Origin: Burkholderia sp. D-99 | GTDB taxonomy: Bacteria > Pseudomonadota > Gammaproteobacteria > Burkholderiales > Burkholderiaceae | DNA: 64,000 nt | Direction: 5' to 3' | Assembly (NCBI RefSeq): GCF_011605345.1 | Contig: NZ_JAAOXM010000002.1 | Coordinates: 806,001 to 870,000 of the forward strand | Part shown: positions 7,678 to 16,451 of the stretch, piece after piece | Layout of the letters: each line of letters starts with the position of its first letter | How positions within the stretch are numbered: the first letter of the stretch is position 1 | Program-made: the position numbers and the translations under genes | The notes under the pieces: model-generated | Seen by the model: the letters and a program-made list of their open reading frames with translations, nothing else | Databases searched by the model: none | What the model was told of the DNA's origin: nothing

Positions 7678-9307
7678 CGCCGCTGATCACCGCGCGGATC
7701 GACGCGGTCGTCAGGTTCGCGTCGATGCCCACGCCGAACGCGCTGCCGCGCACGCCCGTGCCGGACAGTTCCGCGATCGCGATCGCCTTCGCATCGGCGC
7801 CCTGCGACAACGCGCGCTCCTCGTAGTGCTGGATGCGCAGCGGCGTGCGCAGCGCGTGCATCAGCGCGTCGAGCGGGCCGTTGCCTTCACCGCGCAGCAC
7901 GCGGCGCTCGCCGTGCACGTCGGCGGTCAGCACGATCGACTCGCGGCCGTCGCGCTCGGTCAGCTCATGGCCGACATAACGCAGCGGCGCATCGCCTTCC
8001 ACGTATTCCTGCTGGAACAGCGACCAGATCTGCGCGCTCGTCACCTCGAGCCCGCTGTCGTCGGTCAGGCGCTGCACGGCCGCGCTGAAGTCGACCTGCA
8101 GGCGGCGCGGCAGCGCGACGCCATAGCTCTGCTCGAGCAGGTACGCGATACCGCCCTTGCCCGACTGGCTGTTCACGCGAATGATCGAGTCGTACGTGCG
8201 GCCGACATCGCTCGGATCGATCGGCAGGTACGGCATTTCCCACACGGCGTCGGGTTTCTGCACCGCGAAGCCTTTCTTGATCGCGTCCTGATGCGAGCCG
8301 GAGAATGCGGTGAACACCAGGTCGCCGACATACGGATGGCGCGGATGGATCGGCAACTGCGTGCATTCCTCGGACGTGCGCGCGACTTCGTTGATCTGCG
8401 AGAAATCGAGGCCCGGATCGACACCCTGCGAGTAGAGGTTCAACGCGAGCGTGACCAGATCGACGTTACCGGTGCGCTCGCCGTTGCCGAACAGGCAGCC
8501 CTCGATCCGGTCCGCGCCGGCCATCACCGCGAGCTCGGCCGCCGCGACCGCGGTGCCGCGGTCGTTGTGCGGATGCACGGACACGATCAGCGCATCGCGA
8601 CGCGCGAGGTTGCGGTGCATCCATTCGATCTGGTCCGCGTAGAAGTTCGGCGTGCCGACTTCGACCGTCGCAGGCAGGTTCACGATCGCCTTGTGCTCCG
8701 GCGTCGGCTGCCAGACGTCGAACACGGCGTCACAGACTTCCTTCGCGAAATCGAGCTCGGTCGCCGTGAAGGTTTCCGGGCTGTATTGCAGCGTGAAATG
8801 CGTGTCGGTCGCGGCGTCGGCGAAACGCTTGATCGTGCGCGCGGCGTTCACCGCCAGCGTCTTCACGCCGTCGCGGTCGAGGCCGAACACGATCTTGCGG
8901 AATTCCGGCGCGGTCGCGTTGTACAGGTGCACGATCGCGCGCTTCGCGCCGCGCAGCGAGTCGAAGGTGCGCTCGATCAGGTCGTCGCGTGCCTGCGTAA
9001 GCACCTCGATCGTCACGTCGTCGGGAATGTGGCCGCCTTCGATCAGCTCGCGCACGAAGTTGAAGTCGGTCTCGGACGCCGACGGGAACGCCACCTCGAT
9101 CTCCTTGAAGCCGATCGCGACCAGCATCTTGAACATCCGCATCTTGCGCGCCGCGTCCATCGGCTCGAACAGCGACTGGTTGCCGTCGCGCAGGTCGGTG
9201 CTCATCCAGATCGGCGCTTGCGTGATCGTGCGCGTCGGCCACATGCGGTTCGGCAGGTTGACGGGCGTGAACGGTCGGTACTTCGTCGCGGGGTTCTTCA
9301 GCATCAT
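7595..9307 (-). CDS. leuA: 2-isopropylmalate synthase, long (yeast-type) form
   Basis: It catalyses the first committed step of leucine synthesis: acetyl-CoA plus 2-oxoisovalerate gives 2-isopropylmalate. At 570 residues it is the longer LeuA class, with N-terminal [20 protein letters not shown] typical of that group. The metal/substrate motif [11 protein letters not shown] is at about 36-46, followed by HPHNDRG and GNGERTGN of the TIM barrel. The C-terminal LeuA regulatory domain ([20 protein letters not shown] region) binds leucine for feedback inhibition in relatives. Tandem ATGs occur at 9307 and 9304, with GAGGA upstream. It stands alone without leuBCD. A leucine-rich leader ORF 240 bases upstream suggests attenuation. 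The 3' end overlaps the convergent LysR gene by 83 bp. Confidence 0.95.
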   Translation of the reverse strand: MMLKNPATKYRPFTPVNLPNRMWPTRTITQAPIWMSTDLRDGNQSLFEPMDAARKMRMFKMLVAIGFKEIEVAFPSASETDFNFVRELIEGGHIPDDVTIEVLTQARDDLIERTFDSLRGAKRAIVHLYNATAPEFRKIVFGLDRDGVKTLAVNAARTIKRFADAATDTHFTLQYSPETFTATELDFAKEVCDAVFDVWQPTPEHKAIVNLPATVEVGTPNFYADQIEWMHRNLARRDALIVSVHPHNDRGTAVAAAELAVMAGADRIEGCLFGNGERTGNVDLVTLALNLYSQGVDPGLDFSQINEVARTSEECTQLPIHPRHPYVGDLVFTAFSGSHQDAIKKGFAVQKPDAVWEMPYLPIDPSDVGRTYDSIIRVNSQSGKGGIAYLLEQSYGVALPRRLQVDFSAAVQRLTDDSGLEVTSAQIWSLFQQEYVEGDAPLRYVGHELTERDGRESIVLTADVHGERRVLRGEGNGPLDALMHALRTPLRIQHYEERALSQGADAKAIAIAELSGTGVRGSAFGVGIDANLTTASIRAVISGVNRAYARADEAAQATFFAAQPAVRAVA

Positions 9308-9548
9308 GATGTTCGGTCCTCGGTCGGTATGTCGGGAAACCGCGGCGCGGTGGCCATCCGTCGTGATGGCAGGCTGCGCGCACAGCGGTGAAACGGTAGA
9401 AAACGGCACAACGGCAAAGCGGTACGGCAAACGACAGCCTTGGCGGTTGAGCGACCGGGGACGGAGCGGAACGATTCGGAAGAAAGACGAACTCAGGCGC
9501 CAGTCGACAACCGGGGCCAGGTCGGTGATGCGGGGGAAATCTGGCGCT

Positions 9549-9644
9549 TCAGGAAAGAAGCAGATGGAAAGCGCGCAGCCGCAGACCCAGCCCGGAGAAA
9601 CGGACTAGTAGTCGTAGCGAGAAGAGGGGCTGGGCGGCTTGCAT
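9549..9644 (-). CDS. Leucine-rich leader peptide, candidate leuA attenuator
   Basis: A 31-codon ORF upstream of leuA encodes [16 protein letters not shown] followed by [15 protein letters not shown]. Ten of 31 residues are leucine (codons 7, 10, 12, 13, 19, 21, 23, 28-30). Codons 10, 12 and 13 are the rare CTA, in the run TCG CTA CGA CTA CTA, striking in a genome this GC-rich. Enteric leu leaders likewise stack rare CUA codons to sense leucyl-tRNA. After the stop, GCGCCAG (9541-9547, complement) can pair with CTGGC (9516-9520) or CTGGCGC (9497-9503), which are mutually exclusive. The ATG is only about 7 bases past a good -10, so the message may be leaderless. No clear T-tract terminator was found. 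Confidence 0.6.
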   Translation of the reverse strand: MQAAQPLFSLRLLVRFSGLGLRLRAFHLLLS

Positions 9645-9651
9645 GGCCGAA

Positions 9652-9681
9652 ATCAAATCACAGGGTGAGGGGGGCTGTCAA
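9652..9681 (-). promoter_or_regulatory. Sigma-70-type promoter of the leuA leader
   Basis: On the minus strand a perfect TTGACA (9676-9681) is followed after 18 bases by TTTGAT (9652-9657). The predicted start of transcription falls at or a few bases before the leader ATG at 9644. Confidence 0.55.
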
Positions 9682-10259
9682 CGGGCTGAGCGCAAATGGC
9701 GTCGAATTTGATCGTTCAGAATCAGTCCTGTCCGATAGGCGACGCGCAGCCCCGTCGATATGCTTCTTGGGTGCGGCGCCGGTGGAGCCCCTGTTCACGT
9801 TCGGAGTGAGTGGGTCAATGTACTTCGCCGGTTGCCGCACCCCCTTCCTGTTGCGATCGGGTTTCGGCGTGGGCGTTCGGTGGTGGCCGGTGGGCGCGGC
9901 CACACGACAGAGATGCTGATGTTGAAACGACAACGCTGCCATATGCGAGCGTCGAGCGCCTGCCCCGAAACCCCGATTTCCCCGATTTCCCCGCCTTTCC
10001 CGATCCGCCTGCGCGACCGCGCATCGTTCCGAAAAGCGATACACGCGCCAATATCATTTCCCGAATATCCCAAAACACCGTCAATTGAATTCGATTCATT
10101 CAATCAAATCGTATTCACTTTCGATTGACTGAACAATAACCAGCAAACTGCGATTATTTTTTTATTTATTTTTCGACATGCTTTCCAGACCGCGTTTCAA
10201 ACTGCAACCGTTTGCACGACGCGGCGAGACGCCTCACCACTGTTCATCAGGAGGAAAGC
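9682..10259. other. Intergenic region between leuA leader and bclA
   Basis: No convincing gene was found in these 578 bases; the open frames are short and mutually overlapping. Composition shifts from GC-rich (left) to strongly AT-rich (about 10080-10180, including a run of T with few interruptions at 10155-10175). The right half presumably holds the lectin promoter. Confidence 0.6.
10084..10128. promoter_or_regulatory. AT-rich dyads upstream of bclA
   Basis: ATTGAAT (10084-10090) and ATTCAAT (10098-10104) form an inverted repeat around a 7-base centre. TCAATC (10100-10105) and GATTGA (10123-10128) form a second, overlapping one. They lie 130-175 bases before the bclA start and could be operators. 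I could not recognise a cep box. Confidence 0.35.
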
Positions 10260-10649
10260 ATGGCCGATTCTCAAACGTCTTCCAATCGCGCCGGCGAATT
10301 TTCGATTCCGCCGAATACCGATTTCCGTGCGATTTTCTTCGCGAATGCCGCTGAACAACAGCACATCAAGCTTTTCATCGGCGACAGCAAGGAACCCGCC
10401 GCGTATCACAAGCTGACGACGCGCGACGGCACGCGTGAAGCCACGCTGAATTCCGGCAACGGCAAGATCCGCTTCGAGGTGTCGGTGAACGGCAAGCCGT
10501 CGGCTACCGACGCGCGCCTCGCACCGATCAACGGCAAGAAATCGGACGGCTCGCCGTACACGGTCAACTTCGGGATCGTCGTGTCGGAAGACGGCCACGA
10601 CAGCGACTACAACGACGGCATCGTCGTGCTGCAATGGCCGATCGGCTGA
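10260..10649 (+). CDS. bclA: Calcium-dependent mannose-binding lectin BclA (LecB family)
   Basis: It encodes 129 residues, the length of the described cepacia-complex lectin BclA (Bc2L-A), after a strong AGGAGG site. It is a single LecB/PA-IIL domain. The calcium-binding loop EDGHDSDYNDGIV is near the C-terminus, and the terminal glycine (WPIG) is the residue that reaches into the partner's site in the dimer. The sugar-specificity loop region reads FANAAEQQ. There is no classical signal peptide, as in its relatives. In Burkholderia cenocepacia, bclA, bclC and bclB form a quorum-sensing-linked operon; here bclC follows after 118 bases. Confidence 0.93.
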   Translation: MADSQTSSNRAGEFSIPPNTDFRAIFFANAAEQQHIKLFIGDSKEPAAYHKLTTRDGTREATLNSGNGKIRFEVSVNGKPSATDARLAPINGKKSDGSPYTVNFGIVVSEDGHDSDYNDGIVVLQWPIG

Positions 10650-10767
10650 TCGATCGCCCCGCCAATTGACCGACGACCGCCGGGCCGCCTGCAAGGCAGC
10701 CGGGCGGTTGCGTGTCGAACACACGAAGCCAGCCAACCGAAATCCGTTTCGATCTCAGGAGACCGTC

Positions 10768-11604
10768 ATGCCCATCCTTTCGGCATCGATCAACAGCGCG
10801 CCCGTAGTGACATCCGAAGCCTACGTCGACATTCCGGGCCTACATCTCGACCTCGCGAAAGAGAAGATCCGCGACGGCAAGCTGCTCGTCACGCTCAACG
10901 TGCCGACGCCGTATGCCACCGGCGACAACTACCCCGGCGCCTATTTCGCAATTGCGACTGACAAGGGCATCGTCGCGGACGGCTGCTTCACCCACTCGGA
11001 AAAAGCCCCCGCAACCAGCGGACGCTCGCCGTTCACGCTCGTCGTCGCCATCGACGTCGACAGCGGCGTCACGTTCGTGAAAGGCCAGTGGAAAAGCGTG
11101 CGCGGCAGCACGATCCATATCGATTCGTTCGCGAGCCTTTCCGCAATCGGTGAGACGGTCGGGCAATCGTCGTCGCACGGCAGCGGCAATCAGGGGGCCG
11201 AAACCGGCAGCGGCAACACGGGCACCGGGGGCGCCGGCAACATCGGTGGCGGCGGCGAACGCGACGGCACGTTCAATCTCCCGGCCAACATCAAGTTCGG
11301 CGTCACCGCGCTCGCGAATGCGGCGAACGAGCAGACGATCGACATCTACATCGACGACAACCCGAAACCGGCCGCCACGTTCAAGGGCGCCGGCACGCAC
11401 GACGAGAACCTCGGCACCAAGGTGCTCGACTCCGGCAAGGGCCGCGTGCGCGTGATCGTGACGGTGAACGGCAAGCCGTCGCGGCTCGGCTCGCGACAGG
11501 TCGATATCTTCAAGAAGTCGTATTTCGGGATCGTCGGCTCGGAGGACGGCACGGATGACGACTACAACGACGGCATCGTGTTCCTGAACTGGCCGCTGGG
11601 CTAA
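10768..11604 (+). CDS. bclC: Two-domain lectin BclC (TNF-like plus LecB)
   Basis: The ATG at 10768 has AGGAG upstream and gives 278 residues, slightly longer than the 272 I recall for the B. cenocepacia protein. Residues 1 to about 130 (MPILSASINSAPVVTSEAYV onward) match the TNF-like N-terminal domain that binds fucosylated glycans as a trimer. A Gly/Ser/Thr-rich linker follows (about 138-168). The C-terminal LecB domain ends with the calcium loop EDGTDDDYNDGIV and WPLG, mannose-type in relatives. The linker is where the extra residues appear to lie. No bclB follows; a terminator-like hairpin and an AraC-type gene come next. Confidence 0.93.
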   Translation: MPILSASINSAPVVTSEAYVDIPGLHLDLAKEKIRDGKLLVTLNVPTPYATGDNYPGAYFAIATDKGIVADGCFTHSEKAPATSGRSPFTLVVAIDVDSGVTFVKGQWKSVRGSTIHIDSFASLSAIGETVGQSSSHGSGNQGAETGSGNTGTGGAGNIGGGGERDGTFNLPANIKFGVTALANAANEQTIDIYIDDNPKPAATFKGAGTHDENLGTKVLDSGKGRVRVIVTVNGKPSRLGSRQVDIFKKSYFGIVGSEDGTDDDYNDGIVFLNWPLG

Positions 11605-11624
11605 GTAGCGCCATCCTGCCTGCC

Positions 11625-11656
11625 GTCGCCACGCCGCCCGGCGTGGCGACCTGTTT
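11625..11656 (+). terminator. Terminator after bclC
   Basis: GTCGCCACGCC and GGCGTGGCGAC pair over 11 bp with a GCCC loop, followed by CTGTTT, 20 bases past the bclC stop. This closes the lectin operon after two genes. Confidence 0.65.
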
Positions 11657-11756
11657 CAGTGCGCCCGCCGGTCCACTCCCCGCCGCGCCGCAAGAACGAT
11701 CAAATGCCCCCGCCGCCGATACCATATAGTCCGCCCGACACCCTCATTGGCACACC

Positions 11757-12596
11757 ATGAACCCGGTAGGACAAGCACTCTGGTTTATCGAAACCAAACT
11801 GGACAGGGAACTGACGCTCGACAGGATCTCCGCCAATTGCGACATGACGCGCTTCGGCTTCTCGCGCCTGTTCTCGATGAACACCGGCTGGCCGGTGATG
11901 CGCTATGTCCGGTCGAGGCGGCTGACGCGCGCGGCGCACGCGCTGGCGCAAGGCGCGCCGGACATCCTGCACGTGGCGCTCGATGCCGGTTATGGCTCCC
12001 ATGAGGCGTTCACGCGCGCCTTCCGCGATCTCTTCGGCGTCACGCCCGAGGACGTGCGGGCACGGCGCACTCTCGACGGGTTGTCTCTTGTGGAGCCGCT
12101 ACGCATGAAAGAACTGAAACTCATCGCCGTGACGCCGTCACGCTTCGAAGTCGCCGAAAAGCGGCTGATCGCGGGCATGAGCGACCAGTATACGTTCGAA
12201 ACCAACGAAGGGATTCCGGCGCTCTGGCAGGCGTTCATCCCATACATCGGTACCCTTCCCGGCCAGGTCGACGACGTGACGTACGGCGTGTGCTGCAACC
12301 CGGATGCGGACGGCAGCTTCGAGTACATCGCGGGCGTGGAGGTGAAGACTCGCGACCGGTTGCCTGCGCCGTTCCGCTGCGTCGAACTCGAACCGCAACG
12401 TTATGCAGTCTTCGAACACCGCGGGCACATCTCGACGCTTCACCAGACCTTCTACAGCATCTGGAACGGCTGGCTGCCGACGTCGGGGTTCAAGGCGGTG
12501 GACGCGCCCGAGTTCGAACGCTACAGCGACGACTACGATCCGGTTACGGGTGCCGGCGTGCTTGAAATCTGGTTGCCTGTCGAGAAATCCGCGTGA
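11757..12596 (+). CDS. AraC-family regulator with GyrI-like effector domain (Rob-like layout)
   Basis: The HTH domain comes first (FIETKLDRELTLDRISANCD, about 10-29, then LDAGYGSHEAFTRAFRDLFG), followed by a GyrI-like small-molecule-binding domain from about residue 118 (MKELKLIAVTPSRFEVAEKR to the end). E. coli Rob has the same order. The ending GAGVLEIWLPVEKSA is typical of the effector domain. Length is 279. The gene stands alone between the lectin operon and the convergent autotransporter. Targets are unknown; Rob-like proteins often respond to hydrophobic or toxic compounds. Confidence 0.88.
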   Translation: MNPVGQALWFIETKLDRELTLDRISANCDMTRFGFSRLFSMNTGWPVMRYVRSRRLTRAAHALAQGAPDILHVALDAGYGSHEAFTRAFRDLFGVTPEDVRARRTLDGLSLVEPLRMKELKLIAVTPSRFEVAEKRLIAGMSDQYTFETNEGIPALWQAFIPYIGTLPGQVDDVTYGVCCNPDADGSFEYIAGVEVKTRDRLPAPFRCVELEPQRYAVFEHRGHISTLHQTFYSIWNGWLPTSGFKAVDAPEFERYSDDYDPVTGAGVLEIWLPVEKSA

Positions 12597-12678
12597 GCAC
12601 GTGAGTGCATGATCTGCACCGATCGGCCGCGACGTCGCTCGCCACGGCCGATCGATCAACGCATCATCGCCATCGAAA

Positions 12679-15600
12679 TCACCACGCCCAGCGCACGCCC
12701 GCATTTCCGGTAATCGTGCGCTGATGCTCGCCGCCAAGGTTCGTCAGGTAGCTTACCGTCGCATACACGCTGCCGCGCTTCGTCAGCTGCGCAACCAGCC
12801 CCGCGCCGATCTGCCCGGCCGTCTGCCCGACCTGCGTGCCGATCGTCGTCGAACCGCCGAACGTCGTCTTGTCGTCGGTGCCGAACGAGCGCAGCACGTT
12901 CACGCGCAGATACGGCTTCCAGCTCACGCCGTTCGCATCGAACGCATATTGCAGCCGCGCGCCGATCCGGCCGAGGAAGGTATTGCCGTTGTTCCATGCG
13001 ATGCTCGACACGCCGTCGTTGAAACGATCGAGCGACAGCCATTGCCACACGAGCTGCGCCTGCGGTTCGAGCGTCAGCCCGTAGCCGAGCGCGATCGGCA
13101 GCCCTGCCTCGACCGACCCCGTAAACGCGTTGCCGTTCGTCGAGCCGTTCACGTTGTCGTTCGAATGCGTGCGTACGGTCAGCGCGCTGCCCATCAGCAC
13201 GGCGTCCGTGTACCAGCCGCCCGGGCCGATATGCGTCCAGTAGCCGCCGAGGTTGTACGAGTTGATCTGCAGCGAGCCGACGCCCAGGTCAGGCTGGGCC
13301 AGCGCGAAACCGTTCACGTCGCCGACCGCGCGCGAGAAGCCGAGGAAGAAGCCGTAGTGATTGCGATGGCCACTGGCGCCGGTGTCCGCGTACAGATCCT
13401 GGCCGACCTGCATCCCCCACACCGTGCCGTCGAACGACGGCGTCACGTCGCCCTTCTGCATGATGTTGCTGTTGCCGCCCCACACACGCGCCCATGACGC
13501 GGGCATCGGGCCGTTTTCGCTCAGCAGCCCCTGTTCGCCCTGCCGGTCGTGGAACGTGTCGATCTGCAGCAGCCCGAGCTGGCGCGCGACGGCCGGCGCT
13601 TCGGCGTAGAGCGGCACTTCGGGGCGGTAGATCGGCTCCGGATTGCCGCCGGTGCCTGCATCGGTGACGGCTTCGACAATCGATTCGGGCGTGCCTTCGG
13701 CCGGCGTGACCGGCGTCACGGGCGGCGGTGTCGGTTGCCCCGGTTCGACGACCGGCGGCTCCGGCTTCGGCGGCACCGTATTGCGCAGGTACCAGCTATC
13801 GCCGGTGCCGGTCGCCGCACCGCCCTTCGCGAGGAAGTACGAATATGCGCCGGCGCTCACCGTGCCGCCCGACAGCGTGAACGCGCCCGCGCTCGACGTC
13901 GCGCCGTTGGTCGCCTGCACGACCTGGATGCCGTCGCCGGTCGTCTGCGCGCCCGCACCGCCGACGTTCGTCACCTTCAGCGTGCTCGAACCGCTAGCCG
14001 TACCGCCGCTGACGATCAGCTTGTCTGACGGCGCACCATCGCCGGCGAGTGTCGTGTTCAATGCGATCTTCGCGTTCTGGCCGACGTAGTTGCCGGCGAC
14101 CGTCAGTGTGTTGCCCACGCCACTGCCGCCGAGCTGCACGAGCCCCGCGTTCGTCAGGTTGCCGTTGATCTGGAAATTGCCGGTCGCGCCGCTCGCGAGG
14201 CTGGCAAGTGCATTCGCCACCGAGATCGTGCCGTTGTTCGTCACGTTGCCCGTGACGCTGCCGTAGCCGCCGAGCGTCGCGCCCGACGCCACCGTCACCG
14301 GCCCGCCGCCGCCCAGCGCCGCCGACGCGCTCGTGCCGTCGCCGACGATCACGGTGCCCACATTGACGTTCGTACCGCCCGCATAACTGCTCGTTCCGTT
14401 CAACGTCAGCGTGCCGCTGCCGAGCTTCGTCAGCGAACCCGCGCCCGTGATGCCCTGCGTCAACGTCGAGTTGAAGCCCTGCGTATCGATCGTGCCGTTG
14501 TTCGACGTGATCGACACCGCGCGGCCCGACGCGAGATTGAACGCGCTGCCGAGCTGCAGCGTTCCACCGTTGAAGGTCAGGCTTCCTGACGATGCGCCGA
14601 GCGCGTTGTCGGCCGCGACCGACAGCGTTCCCTGCGTGATCGTCGTGCCGCCCGAATACGTGTTGCCGCCGGCGGCAGAAGGCGCGACCGTCAACGTGCC
14701 TGCGCCGGTTTTCTCCACCGCGCCCGCACCGCCGATCGTGCCCGTGTACGTGCCGGCACTGTCCTGCTGGAAGCGCACGAGGCCGTTGTCGGTGACGGAC
14801 AGCGGCAGGTTCGACGCATTCGCCTGCAGCGTCGCGCCCGCGTTGACGGTCGCGACGACGGACGCCGTCGTCGTGCCGAGCGTGCCGGTGAGATTCAACG
14901 TGCCGCTCTGCACGAGCGCGGTCGAGAACGTGCCGGTGCCGGCCCACGTCCAGTTCGTGCCGGCCATCGTCAGGCTCTGGAAGTTCGTGAACGCGTTCGA
15001 CGCGGTGCCCGTGCCCTGCAGCGTCACGGTGTTGGTGCCGCCGCCGCCGTTCGCGGTGCCGACGATCTGCGAGCCCGTCTGCAGGATCAGCGTCACGTTG
15101 CCGTTGCCGCCCTGGATCGCGGTGCCGCCACCGCCCTGGATCAGCCCCGCGTTGGTGATCGTCGTCGCGCCGTTGGTCGAGCGCACGCCGATGCCGTTGT
15201 TGCTGATGATCCTGCCGCCGGCCTGGTTCGTGATCGTCGCGGTAAACGAGCTGCCGAGCGTGTTCGACACGACCGCGTCGACACTGCCGCCGCTCGTCGC
15301 GGTGCCCGTGGTCTGGATCGTGCCGCTGTTGACCAGCGTGTCGTTGTTGCCCTGCATGTAGACGGCCGGCGCATCGCGGCCGTTCGACGTCAGCGTACCG
15401 CTGTTGGTGATCGTGCCGTTGCCGCCGAGCAGCGACGCCGCGCGCGCGTTGTTGCCGGACGTCGTCACGGTGCCGGTATTGACGATCTGGTTGCCCGCCG
15501 CACCGGGATTACTTTGCCCCCACGCGGCCGTCATCCCGTACGAGTTGTTGCCGGTGGTCGTGATCGTGCCGTTGTTGACGAGCGTGTTGTTGTTGCCGTT

Positions 15601-16014
15601 CGCCGCCATCCCGTCGTTGTACTGGCCCGTCGTCGAAATCACGCCGGTTGCGGCATTGGTGAGCGTATTGCCGTTGTTCACGCCGAGCAGCACCGCGCCG
15701 CGGTTCGCGACGCCCGTGCCGTTGCCGGACATCGACAGGTTGCCGTTGTTGGTAATCGCGCTCGACGTGTCGACGGAAAACGGCGTCGGCGTGGACGCCA
15801 GCACATAGCTGCCCGTCACGGTCGAATCGAGGTTGATCGTCACGTTGGTACTGCCGGCCGCGGCCACGACCGACGGCACATTGGCGCCGGAACACGTGAC
15901 CGTCGTGCCGCTGCCCGGCACGGCGGCCGAACATGCCGCATAAGCCCCCACCGGTATCGCACCGGTCAGGATCGCCATCCCACCCAAACCCAGGTTCCGC
16001 GCCTTTCTTTTCAT
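12679..16014 (-). CDS. Autotransporter (type Va) with PATR-repeat passenger
   Basis: This 1111-residue protein has a signal peptide (AILTGAIPVGAYA, cleaved near residue 26). Its long passenger is rich in N, G and T with repeats of the NSGTI.TTG type, expected to form a beta helix. Two autotransporter-associated repeats are visible (GAGTLTVAP with YSGGTTITQGTLSVA, and GSGTLTLNG with YAGGTNVNVGTVIVG). A proline-rich linker (PKPEPPVVEPGQPTPPPVTP) precedes a C-terminal beta-barrel of about 260 residues ending in Trp (GVRWAW), as required for outer-membrane insertion. The start follows AAGGCGAG. Function is probably adhesion or aggregation at the cell surface, but no known adhesin can be named. 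No protease or SGNH motif was seen. Confidence 0.9.
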   Translation of the reverse strand: MKRKARNLGLGGMAILTGAIPVGAYAACSAAVPGSGTTVTCSGANVPSVVAAAGSTNVTINLDSTVTGSYVLASTPTPFSVDTSSAITNNGNLSMSGNGTGVANRGAVLLGVNNGNTLTNAATGVISTTGQYNDGMAANGNNNTLVNNGTITTTGNNSYGMTAAWGQSNPGAAGNQIVNTGTVTTSGNNARAASLLGGNGTITNSGTLTSNGRDAPAVYMQGNNDTLVNSGTIQTTGTATSGGSVDAVVSNTLGSSFTATITNQAGGRIISNNGIGVRSTNGATTITNAGLIQGGGGTAIQGGNGNVTLILQTGSQIVGTANGGGGTNTVTLQGTGTASNAFTNFQSLTMAGTNWTWAGTGTFSTALVQSGTLNLTGTLGTTTASVVATVNAGATLQANASNLPLSVTDNGLVRFQQDSAGTYTGTIGGAGAVEKTGAGTLTVAPSAAGGNTYSGGTTITQGTLSVAADNALGASSGSLTFNGGTLQLGSAFNLASGRAVSITSNNGTIDTQGFNSTLTQGITGAGSLTKLGSGTLTLNGTSSYAGGTNVNVGTVIVGDGTSASAALGGGGPVTVASGATLGGYGSVTGNVTNNGTISVANALASLASGATGNFQINGNLTNAGLVQLGGSGVGNTLTVAGNYVGQNAKIALNTTLAGDGAPSDKLIVSGGTASGSSTLKVTNVGGAGAQTTGDGIQVVQATNGATSSAGAFTLSGGTVSAGAYSYFLAKGGAATGTGDSWYLRNTVPPKPEPPVVEPGQPTPPPVTPVTPAEGTPESIVEAVTDAGTGGNPEPIYRPEVPLYAEAPAVARQLGLLQIDTFHDRQGEQGLLSENGPMPASWARVWGGNSNIMQKGDVTPSFDGTVWGMQVGQDLYADTGASGHRNHYGFFLGFSRAVGDVNGFALAQPDLGVGSLQINSYNLGGYWTHIGPGGWYTDAVLMGSALTVRTHSNDNVNGSTNGNAFTGSVEAGLPIALGYGLTLEPQAQLVWQWLSLDRFNDGVSSIAWNNGNTFLGRIGARLQYAFDANGVSWKPYLRVNVLRSFGTDDKTTFGGSTTIGTQVGQTAGQIGAGLVAQLTKRGSVYATVSYLTNLGGEHQRTITGNAGVRWAW

Positions 16015-16223
16015 TTTTCGGCTCGCCTTTATTGGTGACGTTATTGCTGCAAATCGGTGCGTGAACCGGGTTATATCACCTGCCTTGAAATAATCGCAAG
16101 ATCCGAGCGCGTGATATTGGAAATCAGCGCGGGATTAATTTCGCATTCGGAAATAACGGGAATCGCCGCGCTGTTGCGTCGCGGCAAATCTTGTGTGACA
16201 GGCGTGGCGGGAATGCGGGGCGG

Positions 16224-16248
16224 AAACCGGTTGAATTTGCCGGTTTTT
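16224..16248 (+). terminator. Hairpin with T-run, orientation unclear
   Basis: AAACCGG (16224-16230) and CCGGTTT (16240-16246) pair around a 9-base loop, with TT following on the plus strand. It resembles a small intrinsic terminator, but no plus-strand gene precedes it. On the minus strand it lies upstream of the autotransporter. Confidence 0.3.
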
Positions 16249-16416
16249 ATGAAAGACTCAAAAGCGTTGAAGAATGCGAATCGGGCAAGCCGGAAAATTT
16301 GACGTCATTCGACGATCAATTAATCGTGCGTTGGCTGCCGGTCATTCTGCCATGCTGCTGCGCACGATATCCGGCCACCGAAGCGGCCGGCGGGCGCGTT
16401 GATGCGCGCCTGCAAC

Positions 16417-16441
16417 GATGCCGGCCGCCGTGGCCGGCATC
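16417..16441 (-). terminator. Terminator of the M23 peptidase gene
   Basis: GATGCCGGCC and GGCCGGCATC pair perfectly over 10 bp with a GCCGT loop, 11 bases past the peptidase stop. There is no T-tract. Confidence 0.55.
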
Positions 16442-16451
16442 TGGTCAGCCG

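Larger units (their letters stand above)
16015..16451. other. Intergenic region between autotransporter and M23 peptidase
   Basis: These 437 bases are relatively AT-rich near the autotransporter, whose promoter must lie here on the minus strand. The longest plus-strand frame (16057-16302) has no ribosome site and I do not accept it. Two hairpins are listed separately. Confidence 0.6.

Noticed and set aside
9660-10259. LuxR/cep box upstream of bclA
   Set aside because: Expected from known quorum control in relatives, but I could not point to a convincing CTG...CAG dyad by eye.
12679-16014. Trimeric autotransporter adhesin
   Set aside because: The C-terminal barrel is about 260 residues and PATR repeats are present, so it is a classical type Va autotransporter rather than a YadA-type trimer.
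16057-16302. 81-codon plus-strand ORF upstream of the autotransporter
   Set aside because: It has no ribosome site and no recognisable sequence, and it lies over the expected autotransporter promoter.
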